Shown one piece after another: positions 36,770 to 45,784 of a stretch of DNA of 64,000 bases; the stretch's first letter is position 1, and every line of letters begins with the position of its first letter. The position numbers and the translations under genes were made by a program. The stretch lies in contig NZ_CP049253.1 in assembly GCF_011046975.1 (NCBI RefSeq), forward strand, positions 2,418,001-2,482,000. The letters run 5' to 3'. Origin of the DNA: Microbacterium amylolyticum. GTDB lineage: Bacteria > Actinomycetota > Actinomycetes > Actinomycetales > Microbacteriaceae. Under the pieces are notes generated by a model. The model was not told the DNA's origin. It saw nothing but the letters and a program-made list of their open reading frames with translations, and made no database searches.

Positions 36770-37672
36770 GTGCTCCTTGATCGCGCCGTCGATGCGTATT
36801 TGCGCCATATTGCGATCGAACGCGGGCTGAGCGATCACACCGTTCAGGCCTATGCCCGCGATCTCGCCGTGTACTCGGGATGGTTGGCGGAGCAGGGCAT
36901 CGCCGAGACCGACGCCGTCACAGAACGACTCGTTTCGGAGTTCTCGGCGGAACGGTCCAGCGCCGTTCCTCCGCCAGCGGCATCATCGATTGCTCGCCTG
37001 CAGTCGTCCGTGCGCGGTTTCCACCGCTTCTTGGCGCGCGAGGGCATTGCGGATGATGATCCGTCGGCCCGCATCGTTCCGCCCAAGCAGGCGCAGAAGC
37101 TCCCGAAGGCGCTGACGATCGATCAGGTCGAGGCGCTTCTCGCGGCGCCCAGCTCGGAGGAGCCGTTGGGGATCCGTGATCGCGCTCTTCTTGAGCTGCT
37201 GTATGCGACGGGGGCACGGGTGAGCGAGGCGATCTCTCTTGACGTGGACGATCTGCGCACCGGGGAGGTCTTGCGTCTGCGCGGGAAGGGCAACAAGGAG
37301 CGGATCGTTCCCGTGGGGTCGTATGCGCGCGACGCGGTCGATGCGTATCTGACACGCGTGCGACCTAGCCTTGCGGCCAAGGGGAAGGCAACGCCGAGAC
37401 TGTTCCTCGGGGCGCGCGGAGCTCCGTTGTCGCGCCAGAGCGCGTGGCTGGTGATTCAGAAAGCGGCTGAGCACGCCCAGCTGATGTCCTCGGTGTCACC
37501 GCACACGCTGCGGCACTCGTTCGCCACGCATCTTCTTCAGGGCGGCGCCGATGTGCGCGTTGTGCAGGAGCTGTTGGGCCACGCGTCGGTGGCGACAACG
37601 CAGATCTACACGCACGTCACGGCCGACACCTTGCGGGACATGTATCAGCAGGCGCATCCACGCGCGACCTGA
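36770..37672 (+). CDS. xerD: Tyrosine recombinase XerD
   Basis: The chromosome-dimer resolution recombinase, 300 aa. The N-terminal SAM-like domain spans residues 1-95. Catalytic residues are the Arg in YATGARVSE, the HTLRHSFATH box with His and Arg, the LLGH motif and the Tyr nucleophile in TTQIYTHV. The GTG at 36770 lies immediately after the Nudix stop. Location beside the pyrG-Nudix pair is the standard actinobacterial xerD locus, so it is not a mobile integrase. Confidence 0.94.
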   Translation: MLLDRAVDAYLRHIAIERGLSDHTVQAYARDLAVYSGWLAEQGIAETDAVTERLVSEFSAERSSAVPPPAASSIARLQSSVRGFHRFLAREGIADDDPSARIVPPKQAQKLPKALTIDQVEALLAAPSSEEPLGIRDRALLELLYATGARVSEAISLDVDDLRTGEVLRLRGKGNKERIVPVGSYARDAVDAYLTRVRPSLAAKGKATPRLFLGARGAPLSRQSAWLVIQKAAEHAQLMSSVSPHTLRHSFATHLLQGGADVRVVQELLGHASVATTQIYTHVTADTLRDMYQQAHPRAT

Positions 37673-37818
37673 CGGGCGATGCGCGCGGCGCGCGCGTCCG
37701 TCTGAAGTTCACCCCAAGATCATCCTCTGGGGGGATGTACTCAGTATGGAATTGCTGGAAACGTATAACCAGACGTATTCGCGTTCTGCACCACAGCACT
37801 TCACTGATGAGGAATTCC

Positions 37819-38874
37819 ATGCGCTCCACACGCACCGTTCTGGCCGTCGCAGCGACAGCCGCAGCCGCGCTTACCCTGTCTTCCTGCGGGATGATCGGCG
37901 GTCAGGCCACCCCGACTCAGGAGGACTCACCGCTCACGGAGTTCTTTGCGGCGCTCTACGGCTCTGACATGTCTCCCGAAGACTGGGAAGAGCAGTACGC
38001 CGAGCAGGAAAAAGAAGCGCAGGACATCATTGCCGCATGTATGCAGGCGGAGGGCTTCGAGTACATCCCCGAAACGGGCTCGTCCTCCGTATCGTTCGGC
38101 GATGACGTCGAGTGGAACCCGGACGACCGCGACTGGGTCGCTCAGTACGGATACGGGGTTTTTAATAACCCGTGGAACGACCAGCCGCAGGAAGAACAGC
38201 CGGTTGACGAATGGGTCGACCCCAACGCCGACTATGTCGAGTCGCTTTCCGAAGCCGAGCAGACCGCCTACTACGAGGTTCTGCATGGCGGAAACCCCAC
38301 GGATGAGCAGTTGGAAGATCCGGACTTCGACTGGAGCACGCTTCCTCAGGGTTGCTGGGGCGAGGGCTACGCCGTGATGAACGGTGGCGACGAGATGGAA
38401 GCCGTCTATGAGCAGTTCGAGCCGCTCATGGAGCGCATGTTCGCCGTTTACGACGAGGCACAGAACGCTCCCGAGATGATCGAGCTCGACGCCGAGTGGT
38501 CGTCGTGCATGGCCGATAGCGGCTACGCGCAGTACACCAAGCAGTCTGAGGTGGAGCAGTCGTTCTACGACAAGCAGGAGCCGTTCTGGGAGGCCCAGAA
38601 CGAGATGTGGGAAGGCGTCGACTGGGACACGATCACTGAAGAAGAGATCGAGCAGCTGGAAGCGCAGACGTCCGATGACCCCATGCAGTCGCCGGAGTGG
38701 GCGGAAGCCGCCGAAGAAGAGATCGCCACGGCGCTCGCAGACTTTGATTGCCGCGAGAAGCTGAACTATCGGGAAACGCAGCTGGAGATTCAGTTCGAGC
38801 TGGAAGAGCGGTTCATCAACGACAACCGGGCTGACCTGGAGGCGTTCCGATCGGCTGCCGAGCAGGCAAGCTGA
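37819..38874 (+). CDS. Acidic lipoprotein linked to a MacAB-like exporter
   Basis: A 351-aa lipoprotein. Signal sequence MRSTRTVLAVAATAAAA ends in a lipobox LSSC with the cysteine at residue 21. The mature part is very rich in Glu, Asp and aromatic residues. It has four further conserved-looking cysteines: IIAACMQAEG, LPQGCWGEG, WSSCMADSG and DFDCREKL, which could form two disulfides outside the membrane. No family is recognised. The ATG at 37819 follows GAGGAA; two upstream in-frame ATGs lack this. It lies three bases before the adaptor gene, so it is probably a fourth component of the exporter. Confidence 0.75.
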   Translation: MRSTRTVLAVAATAAAALTLSSCGMIGGQATPTQEDSPLTEFFAALYGSDMSPEDWEEQYAEQEKEAQDIIAACMQAEGFEYIPETGSSSVSFGDDVEWNPDDRDWVAQYGYGVFNNPWNDQPQEEQPVDEWVDPNADYVESLSEAEQTAYYEVLHGGNPTDEQLEDPDFDWSTLPQGCWGEGYAVMNGGDEMEAVYEQFEPLMERMFAVYDEAQNAPEMIELDAEWSSCMADSGYAQYTKQSEVEQSFYDKQEPFWEAQNEMWEGVDWDTITEEEIEQLEAQTSDDPMQSPEWAEAAEEEIATALADFDCREKLNYRETQLEIQFELEERFINDNRADLEAFRSAAEQAS

Positions 38875-38877
38875 TCC

Positions 38878-40452
38878 GTGACCGACACACAACAGATCGC
38901 GCCAGAAGAACTCGACGAAATGCTGGCGGACGGCGACGCCGAAACCGCGGAATCTGGTGCTTCCGAGAAAACAGCGGGCCGCGGCGGCGGATGGCGACGC
39001 GTTCTCACGGGCAACCGTGCCCTGTGGATCACCGCGATCGTCGCTGTTATCGCCCTCACCGCCGGTCTCGTCGTTGGTCGCTTCGTGATCTCTCCGCTCG
39101 ACGCGGCGGCGGGCGCGGGAGCTCCTGAGCCCGGCCTCGTCACGGTGCCGGTGGAGTTCGGCGAACTCAGCAATGACGTGACGATGCGCGGCGATGTCGC
39201 GTACGCCGACGCCGTCTCCCTCACCCTCGACACCACGTCGTTCACCGGTGCGGCCATCGTCACCGGGCAGGTTCCGTCGGTCGGCGATGAGCTCGACAAG
39301 ATGTCGATCGCGCTGGAGGTCACGGGACGTCCCGTGATCGTGCTACCCGGCGACCTGCCCGCCTATCGCACGCTTCGGGTGGGCGTTTCCGGGCCGGACG
39401 TTCTTCAGCTCAAGCAGGCGCTCGCCGACGTGGGGATCGACCCCGGCAACGTCGAGTCCGATGTTTTCGACGCCGCGGCTGCCTCGGCAGTGGGTGTCCT
39501 CTACACCGAGGCCGGGTACCCTGCTCCCGAGCCGGAAGAGGGCTCTGGTGAGTCGGTTCGTGCGGCGGAAGACGGCGTGCGAGCGGCGGAACAGCAGCTG
39601 GTGGACGCGCGGTCGGCTCTTGCCGAAGCGGGCCAGGGCCCGAGCGAGATCGCCGTTCGCGAGGCCGACAGCCAGGTCGACAGCATTTGGCGTCAGATCG
39701 TTGCCCTCGAGAACCAGGGCGAAGACGCGCGTGACCTGCGTGACCAGTTGGAGATCGCCAAGCTGCAGCGCCAGGCGCTCGACGCCCCGCGCGACACCAG
39801 CGTTGAGCAGTCGATGGTCACCAGTGCCACTGAGGCCGTCGCCGCGGCGAATGAGGCGCTCGCCGCTGCCCGGGAAGACGCGCTCCCGTATCTGCCCGCG
39901 AGCGAGGTGCTGTTCCTCCAGGAGCTGCCGCGCCGTGTCGACTCGGTCAGTGTTTCGCGAGGCTCCTCCCTTGAGGGCGCCGCGATGACCGTCTCCGGTG
40001 CCAACGTGCGCCTCACGGGAACGGCCGCTCAGGCCGACATCGAGCTTCTCGAGGTGGGTGACGAGGCGACATTCGAGCTGCCCGATGGGACGCCCCATCG
40101 CGCGGAAATCGCCGAGATCGATACGTCGAGCGGAGAGCGCGCAACGGTGATCTTCGATCCCGATCCCTTCACACCGGAACAGATGGACGAGGTGCGCGGG
40201 GCAAACGTGCGTCTCGAGATCGCCGTGGGCGCCACCGACGGCGAAGTGCTTTCGGTTCCGTATGCCGCGCTGACGGCCGGACCCGGTGGGGATTCTCGTG
40301 TGGAGGTTGTCACGGGCGATCCTCGTGATGGTGATCAGGCCGAAACGGTTCTCGTGACAGTGGACACGGGCCTGGCCGCCGGGGGATACGTGGAGATCAC
40401 TCCCACCGATGGCGAGCTCGCTCCCGGCGATCTCGTGGTGGTTGGGTCGTGA
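38878..40452 (+). CDS. Membrane-fusion/adaptor protein with peptidoglycan-binding domain
   Basis: A 524-aa adaptor. A cytoplasmic acidic N-terminus of about 50 residues precedes one transmembrane helix (about 51-73). A beta-rich part follows, then a PG_binding_1-like segment (LRVGVSGPDVLQLKQALADVG) around residues 163-190. A long Ala/Glu/Arg coiled-coil hairpin covers about 225-330, and a C-terminal HlyD-like barrel (VTVDTGLAAGGYVEI) ends the protein. It resembles MacA-type adaptors adapted to a Gram-positive wall. It overlaps the ATPase gene by four bases. Confidence 0.82.
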   Translation: MTDTQQIAPEELDEMLADGDAETAESGASEKTAGRGGGWRRVLTGNRALWITAIVAVIALTAGLVVGRFVISPLDAAAGAGAPEPGLVTVPVEFGELSNDVTMRGDVAYADAVSLTLDTTSFTGAAIVTGQVPSVGDELDKMSIALEVTGRPVIVLPGDLPAYRTLRVGVSGPDVLQLKQALADVGIDPGNVESDVFDAAAASAVGVLYTEAGYPAPEPEEGSGESVRAAEDGVRAAEQQLVDARSALAEAGQGPSEIAVREADSQVDSIWRQIVALENQGEDARDLRDQLEIAKLQRQALDAPRDTSVEQSMVTSATEAVAAANEALAAAREDALPYLPASEVLFLQELPRRVDSVSVSRGSSLEGAAMTVSGANVRLTGTAAQADIELLEVGDEATFELPDGTPHRAEIAEIDTSSGERATVIFDPDPFTPEQMDEVRGANVRLEIAVGATDGEVLSVPYAALTAGPGGDSRVEVVTGDPRDGDQAETVLVTVDTGLAAGGYVEITPTDGELAPGDLVVVGS

Positions 40453-41135
40453 CGGCCCCGATCGTTGAGCTGCGCGACGTCACGCGTTCTTTCCCTGGTC
40501 CTCCGGAGGTGCAGGCGCTCAAGGGCGTGTCCCTGACGTTGGAGGAGGGGGAGTACCTCTCGATCGTTGGGCCATCGGGCTCGGGAAAATCGACGATGCT
40601 CAACATCCTCGGTCTGCTCGATCGTCCGACGGTGGGGGACTATCGGCTCAACGGCACGTCGACGGGATCGCTGACGGACGATGAGCGGGCAGCTGCGCGT
40701 GCGCAGTTCATCGGATTCGTCTTTCAGGCGTTTCACCTGATGCCGCGGCGAACCGTTCTCGACAACGTGCTGATGCCGATGCTCTACAGCGGTGTTCCGC
40801 GCGGTGAGCGCGAGGAGCGTGCACGCGCTGCTCTTGACCGTGTGGGCCTCGGCCACCGCGTGAATTTCCTTCCCGGAACGTTATCGGGCGGCGAAAAGCA
40901 GCGCGTGGCCGTGGCCAGGGCCGTTGTCAGCGGGCCGAAGATGCTGCTGGCGGATGAGCCAACGGGAAGCCTCGACCAGCGCACTTCGGCCGAGGTGATG
41001 GAGCTGTTCGAAGAGCTCAACGCCGATGGGCTCACGCTCGTGGTGATTACGCACGATCAGGCCGTCGCCGAACGGGCGCGTCGCTCTATTCGTATTTCGG
41101 ATGGGCGTCTGAGTGAGGTGGCATGGGCCGCGTAA
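40449..41135 (+). CDS. MacB/LolD-type ABC transporter ATPase
   Basis: A 228-aa ATPase. Walker A is GPSGSGKSTMLNILG at about residues 40-54, the Q-loop is FVFQAFHL, the signature is LSGGEKQRVAVARAVV, Walker B is MLLADEPTGSLD and the switch histidine is in VVITHDQ. This is the LolD/MacB subfamily that drives FtsX-like permeases by mechanotransmission rather than by a classic import or export channel. The next gene is such a permease and overlaps by 13 bases. Confidence 0.92.
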   Translation: MTAPIVELRDVTRSFPGPPEVQALKGVSLTLEEGEYLSIVGPSGSGKSTMLNILGLLDRPTVGDYRLNGTSTGSLTDDERAAARAQFIGFVFQAFHLMPRRTVLDNVLMPMLYSGVPRGEREERARAALDRVGLGHRVNFLPGTLSGGEKQRVAVARAVVSGPKMLLADEPTGSLDQRTSAEVMELFEELNADGLTLVVITHDQAVAERARRSIRISDGRLSEVAWAA

Positions 41136-42451
41136 AGGAGAAAAAGAAGCCGGGGCCACGCCGCCGCGGCATCCTCGGCCGCCGCACGGCGCCCGAGAGC
41201 GCTTCTCAGGATCTGCTGCAGCCCGTTGCTCGGGGCGATCGCTTCTCGGCGAGCGACCTCGTCGTCGAGGCGACGGCCGATATCGGCTCGCGTCCCGGTC
41301 GTCTCATCATGACGATTCTGGGCACTGTGCTCGGAATCGGCTCGCTTGTGGCGACGTGGGGGTTCGCACAGACGGCGTCGGCGCAGATCGCCAGCCAGTT
41401 CGATGCGGTGGCGGCAACGCAGGTCATGATCACGCCCGAAGAGCGCTCGCTGGGATCGAACGGTCCGTCGGGCGCAATCGGGCGCATCCCGTGGGATGCT
41501 CCCGAGCGGCTGGAACGGCTCGCCGGCGCGCATAGCGCGGCGCTGCTGTCCGATGTTCCGCTGGGGGAGGCCGAGATCACCTCGGTGCCCATCAACGATC
41601 CCTCGGCGGCGCAGCTCGCCGCCCCGCCCGTGAAGGCCGCCTCATCGGGCCTGATCGATGTGATCTCGGGCGAGCTGTCGATGGGCCGGATGTTCGACGA
41701 CGGGCACGACGCCCGCGGCGATCGTGTTGCGGTTCTCGGAGAGCGCGTTGCCGAACGCCTGAACGTGACGCGTGTCGACAGCCAGCCGTCGATTTTCATC
41801 GACGGTCTGGCCTACGCCGTGATCGGCGTTGTGGGGGAGACGGTCACGCGTGGGGAGCTGCGCGATGCCGTGATCATTCCCGACGGAGCGGCGCGGAAAG
41901 ACTTCGGTCTGTCCGCTCCCGGTGAGGCGATTGTGCGTATCGCGGTGGGGGCAGGTCCACAGATCGCGGAGCAGGCGCCTCTCACCCTGGCGCCGGGTGA
42001 TCCCGAAACGCTCAAGGTACGTGCACCGTCGGCGGGGTCCGAGCTGGGATCGGCCGTGCAGTCGGATGTCAACGTGCTGTTCCTCATCGTCGGCGCCGTT
42101 TCGCTCCTGGCCGGCGGCCTGGGTATTGCGAACGTCACGCTGCTGTCGGTGACGGAGCGCATCGGTGAGATCGGTCTGCGGCGCGCCCTCGGCGCAACGC
42201 GAAAACAGATTCAGGCGCAGTTCACGGTGGAGTCGGTGGTGATCGGCCTGCTCGGCGGGCTGATCGGAGCGGCGCTGGGGGTTGCGGGGGTGGTTGGCGT
42301 TGCGGCGATCCAGCAGTGGACGGCCGTTGTCGATCCGCTCCTCGCCGTCGCGGGCGTTGCTCTCGGCGCCATCGTCGGCTGGGTCTCGGGTTGGTATCCG
42401 GCGCGCCGCGCGGCGAAGGTCGAACCGGTCACGGCGCTCCGCGGCAACTAG
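41123..42451 (+). CDS. MacB-like ABC transporter permease (FtsX domain)
   Basis: A 442-aa permease. A basic, Pro/Arg-rich cytoplasmic N-terminus of about 60 residues precedes the first helix. A large extracytoplasmic MacB_PCD-type domain spans about 90-300, and three C-terminal helices form the FtsX domain, with the signature IGEIGLRRALGATRKQIQAQF between them. With the adaptor, ATPase and lipoprotein it forms a four-gene exporter. The cargo (peptide, lipid or drug) is unknown. Confidence 0.88.
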   Translation: MGRVKEKKKPGPRRRGILGRRTAPESASQDLLQPVARGDRFSASDLVVEATADIGSRPGRLIMTILGTVLGIGSLVATWGFAQTASAQIASQFDAVAATQVMITPEERSLGSNGPSGAIGRIPWDAPERLERLAGAHSAALLSDVPLGEAEITSVPINDPSAAQLAAPPVKAASSGLIDVISGELSMGRMFDDGHDARGDRVAVLGERVAERLNVTRVDSQPSIFIDGLAYAVIGVVGETVTRGELRDAVIIPDGAARKDFGLSAPGEAIVRIAVGAGPQIAEQAPLTLAPGDPETLKVRAPSAGSELGSAVQSDVNVLFLIVGAVSLLAGGLGIANVTLLSVTERIGEIGLRRALGATRKQIQAQFTVESVVIGLLGGLIGAALGVAGVVGVAAIQQWTAVVDPLLAVAGVALGAIVGWVSGWYPARRAAKVEPVTALRGN

Positions 42452-42469
42452 CGGAGCACAGACGCGCCG

Positions 42470-42506
42470 AGGCGGTGCCGAAAGCCACAGGTTTCCGGTA
42501 CCGCCT
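42470..42506 (+). terminator. Hairpin after the exporter operon
   Basis: AGGCGGT (42470-42476) pairs with ACCGCCT (42500-42506), with a further CCGAAA/TTTCCGG pairing inside that carries one bulged base. It lies 18 bases after the permease stop. Confidence 0.6.
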
Positions 42507-42591
42507 TGGCGTTCTGTGTGCTGGGTGCCGGCCAGCGATCAGGGTGCCCGATGCCCGGCGATCCTCTCGCCCTCTTCGAACTCCGTGCGGA

Positions 42592-42618
42592 TAGACTCGC
42601 CCCAGTCGTATCAGGAGG
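42592..42618 (+). promoter_or_regulatory. parA -10-like box and ribosome-binding site
   Basis: TAGACT at 42592-42597 is a likely -10 box. AGGAGG at 42613-42618 sits seven bases before the GTG at 42626 and decides that start over longer frames. Confidence 0.5.
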
Positions 42619-42625
42619 ATCATCG

Positions 42626-43501
42626 GTGGCGAAGAACAACCAGCCAAACGCGGATGACAAGGTCATTCTGGGCCCAACGGGACGCCCGTACCGCGGTTTC
42701 CCCACCCCTCCGACGCTGGACCGCCACGGACCAGCGCGAATCATCGCCCTCTGTAACCAGAAGGGCGGCGTCGGCAAGACGACGACCAGCATCAACCTGG
42801 CGGCATCGCTGGCCGAGTATGGCCGGAAGGTGCTGGCGATCGACTTCGATCCGCAGGGCGCGCTGTCGGCGGGCCTGGGCGTGCCAACGCACGACATCCC
42901 CACGATTTACGACCTCATGCTCGACACCAAGCGCGACCCGAAGGACGCGATCGTCGAAACACATGTCGAGGGTCTCGACATCATCCCCGCCAACATCGAC
43001 CTGTCTGCGGCCGAGGTGCACCTGGTCAACGAGGTCGCTCGCGAGATGATCCTCGCCCGCGTTTTGCGCAAGGTCGTAAACGACTACGACGTTGTTCTCA
43101 TCGACTGCCAGCCCTCGCTGGGGCTGCTCACGGTGAACGCGCTCACGGCGGCGCACGGCGTTCTTGTTCCGCTCGAGTGTGAGTTCTTCGCCCTACGCGG
43201 TGTGGCCCTGCTGATCGAGACGATCGAGAAGGTGCAGGACCGCCTGAACCCGTCGCTGGAGCTAGACGGTCTGCTGGCGACGATGTATGACTCGCGCACG
43301 TTGCACTCGCGTGAGGTCCTCGACCGCATCGTTGAGACGTTCGACGACAAGGTGTTCGAGACCGTGATCGGGCGTACCGTGAAGTTCCCTGATTCATCGG
43401 TGTCGGGCGTTCCGATCATCGAGTACGCGCCTCAGCACCCCGCCGCGCAGGCATATCTGCGGCTGGCACGCGAGCTCGTCGACCGCGGGGCGGTCGCGTA
43501 G
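42626..43501 (+). CDS. ParA/Soj-family chromosome-partitioning ATPase
   Basis: A 291-aa Walker-type ATPase. The deviant Walker A KGGVGKTTTSINLA begins near residue 50, and DFDPQGALSAGLGV and the Walker B-like DVVLIDCQPSLG follow. An N-terminal extension of about 40 residues contains GPTGRPYRGFPTP. It is followed by scpA and scpB, not by parB. It therefore matches the Rv1708-type ParA of the scpAB locus rather than the origin-proximal ParA. It probably acts in chromosome organisation together with SMC-ScpAB. Confidence 0.9.
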   Translation: MAKNNQPNADDKVILGPTGRPYRGFPTPPTLDRHGPARIIALCNQKGGVGKTTTSINLAASLAEYGRKVLAIDFDPQGALSAGLGVPTHDIPTIYDLMLDTKRDPKDAIVETHVEGLDIIPANIDLSAAEVHLVNEVAREMILARVLRKVVNDYDVVLIDCQPSLGLLTVNALTAAHGVLVPLECEFFALRGVALLIETIEKVQDRLNPSLELDGLLATMYDSRTLHSREVLDRIVETFDDKVFETVIGRTVKFPDSSVSGVPIIEYAPQHPAAQAYLRLARELVDRGAVA

Positions 43502-43537
43502 CGATGCGCCGCCGGGTGCGGGCGCCTCAGCAGAGCC

Positions 43538-44371
43538 GTGTCGCGGCCGGCTGATCCCGCCGGCGACCTCTCGGAGGCGCGCGAGGGCGATTCCGGCTTT
43601 CGGGTATCGCTGTCGAATTTTGATGGCCCGTTCGACCTGCTGCTGAGTCTGATCACCAAGCGTGAGTTCGATATCACCGAGGTGTCGCTGTCGGCCGTCA
43701 CGGACGAGTTCATCACCTATCTGTCGCACCTGGACGGCCCGGAAGAGCTGGATCAGGCGAGCGAGTTTCTCGTTGTTGCCGCAACGCTGCTGGATATGAA
43801 GATCGCGGGTCTGTTGCCGCAGGGCGAGTTGGTCGACGCCGATGCCGTCGCGCTTTTGGAAGCGCGCGATCTGCTGTTCGCGCGACTGCTGCAGTACCGC
43901 GCCTTCAAAGAGGTGTCGGTATGGTTCGCCGGCAACATTCAGCGGGAGGATCGGCGCATCACCCGCGAGGTGCCGCTGGAAGAAAAGCACCGCGCGAAGA
44001 CGCCGGAGCTGCAGTGGACGCTTACCGCCGAGGATTTTGCGGCGCTGGCCACTCTCGCCTTCGCGCCGCGGGAGATTCCCACGGTGGGCCTCGACCACTT
44101 GCACGCTCCGCAGGTGTCGGTCAGAGAGCAGGCGGCGATTGTTGTGTCGTCGCTGCGCACGCACACCGCGCTGACATTCCGGGAGCTGATCGCGAACGCG
44201 GATGGCCCGGGGGTGATCGTGGCGCGGTTCATTTCGATTCTCGAGCTGTACCGGCACGATGCGGTCGCCTTCGAGCAGCTCGAACCGCTCGGCGAACTCA
44301 CCGTGCGGTGGACGGCCGAAACGTGGAACGACGAAAGCCTGGCCGCACTGGGAGCCGAATATGACGCATGA
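43538..44371 (+). CDS. scpA: Segregation and condensation protein A
   Basis: The kleisin subunit of the SMC condensin complex, 277 aa. The typical N-terminal motif FDGPFDLLLSLITKREFDITEVSLS is present from about residue 28, with the repeated ATLLDMKIAGLLP and a C-terminal winged-helix part. The GTG start at 43538 is uncertain because no clear ribosome-binding site is seen and residues 1-25 are not conserved. It overlaps scpB by eleven bases. Confidence 0.9.
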   Translation: MSRPADPAGDLSEAREGDSGFRVSLSNFDGPFDLLLSLITKREFDITEVSLSAVTDEFITYLSHLDGPEELDQASEFLVVAATLLDMKIAGLLPQGELVDADAVALLEARDLLFARLLQYRAFKEVSVWFAGNIQREDRRITREVPLEEKHRAKTPELQWTLTAEDFAALATLAFAPREIPTVGLDHLHAPQVSVREQAAIVVSSLRTHTALTFRELIANADGPGVIVARFISILELYRHDAVAFEQLEPLGELTVRWTAETWNDESLAALGAEYDA

Positions 44372-44927
44372 TCTTTCTTTGCAGCAGCGACTGGAGGCAA
44401 TGCTGATCGTTGCCGATGAGCCGATGAGTGTTGTGAACCTGGCCACGGCCGTGAACGCGCCGGTTCCCCAGGTGCGCGCAGGACTCCAGGCGATTCGCGC
44501 CGACTATGACGGCGAGAGTGATGGCCCGCGCCGCGGCTTTGAACTGCGCGAAGTGGGCGGGGGATGGCGCATCTACGTGCGCGAGGAGCTGGACCGCGTT
44601 GTGGCCGACTTTGTCGGAAGTCAGGCGCCGTCGCGGCTGTCGCAGGCGGCTCTCGAAACGCTCGCGGTGATCGCGTATAAACAGCCCGTCACGCGCTCGC
44701 AGGTAGCGCAGATCCGCGCCGTGAACGTCGATTCCGTTGTGCGCACCCTGCTGGGGCGGGGGCTGATCACCGAGATGCACGCCGATCCGGAGACCGGGGC
44801 GATGCATTACGGAATAACGGATCTGCTGTTGCAGAAGCTCGGAATCAACGGCCTGGATGAGCTGCCGCCGATTTCGCCGCTGCTGGATGACGGGGCAAAT
44901 GGCTTCGACGGAATCGACATCACGTAG
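44361..44927 (+). CDS. scpB: Segregation and condensation protein B
   Basis: A 188-aa winged-helix dimer that binds ScpA. Conserved segments are QQRLEAMLIVADEPMSV at the N-terminus, FELREVGGGWRIYVR and LSQAALETLAVIAYKQPVTR. The ATG at 44361 lies inside scpA and is preferred over an earlier frame that duplicates scpA sequence. The eleven-base overlap supports coupled synthesis of the two partners. Confidence 0.92.
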   Translation: MTHDLSLQQRLEAMLIVADEPMSVVNLATAVNAPVPQVRAGLQAIRADYDGESDGPRRGFELREVGGGWRIYVREELDRVVADFVGSQAPSRLSQAALETLAVIAYKQPVTRSQVAQIRAVNVDSVVRTLLGRGLITEMHADPETGAMHYGITDLLLQKLGINGLDELPPISPLLDDGANGFDGIDIT

Positions 44928-44980
44928 GTGAGCCGGGCCGTGTCCTGCGTCTGACCAGGTGGATCCGTCATGATGGGGAG

Positions 44981-45784
44981 ATGTCTGAGATGGATCCCGC
45001 AGCAGACGGCGTACGCCTGCAGAAGGTGCTCGCGAACGCGGGCGTCGCATCACGTCGCGTTTCCGAGCAGCTGATCGTTGACGGCCGCGTGCGCGTGAAC
45101 GGGAAGGTTGTCACGGAACTCGGCAACCGCATCCACCCGGAAACCGATTTGGTCGATGTTGACGGCCAGGCCGTTCAGCTCGACGCCACCAAGCGCTATG
45201 TGCTGCTCAACAAGCCCACGGGCGTTGTCAGCTCGATGAAGGACGATCGCGGTCGCCGTGATCTGACGGAGTTCACGCGCGATTGGCCGGAGCGGCTGTA
45301 CAACGTCGGCCGCCTCGACGCCGACACCTCGGGTTTGCTCGTTCTCACGAACGACGGCGAGATGGCGAATGTTCTCGCCCACCCCCGCTACGGGGTGACG
45401 AAGGTATACATCGCCAAGGTCGAGGGAACCGTCACACCGCAGACGATCGGGCTGCTCACCAAGGGCTTCGATCTGGAGGATGGACCCATTCGTGCCGACA
45501 AGGCGCGGCTGCTAGATTCCTCCCGCGGCTCCAGCCTGGTGGAGCTGACGCTGCACTCGGGCCGCAACCGCATTGTGCGGCGCATGATGGCCGAGGTGGG
45601 GCACCCCGTTGTCGAGCTGGTGCGCCGCCAGTTCGGCCCGCTGCACCTGGGAACACTCCCCGCCGGACGCACGCGGGAACTCGATAAGGTAGAACGTGGT
45701 GCGCTGCTGACTCTCGCGCGCCAGACCACGCAGGAATCGCCCGTTTCCGGCGGTGAGACGTCGGACGGGGAGGAGACCGGATGA
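44981..45784 (+). CDS. rluB: 23S rRNA pseudouridine synthase, RluB/RsuA family
   Basis: A 267-aa pseudouridine synthase. The S4 domain is at residues 6-60 (LQKVLANAGVASRRVSEQLI) and the catalytic domain follows. The active-site aspartate lies in VGRLDADTSGLLVLTNDGE, and the C-terminal HSGRNRIVRRMMAEVGHPV motif is conserved. Its position after scpB matches most actinobacteria. The choice between the RluB (23S) and RsuA (16S) target rests on this location. Translation starts at ATG 44981 after GGGGAG. Confidence 0.9.
   Translation: MSEMDPAADGVRLQKVLANAGVASRRVSEQLIVDGRVRVNGKVVTELGNRIHPETDLVDVDGQAVQLDATKRYVLLNKPTGVVSSMKDDRGRRDLTEFTRDWPERLYNVGRLDADTSGLLVLTNDGEMANVLAHPRYGVTKVYIAKVEGTVTPQTIGLLTKGFDLEDGPIRADKARLLDSSRGSSLVELTLHSGRNRIVRRMMAEVGHPVVELVRRQFGPLHLGTLPAGRTRELDKVERGALLTLARQTTQESPVSGGETSDGEETG

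Noticed and set aside
36770-37672. xerD considered as the integrase of the tRNA-Pro island
   Set aside because: It lies about 13 kb away in the conserved pyrG-Nudix-xerD locus and has all features of the housekeeping recombinase.
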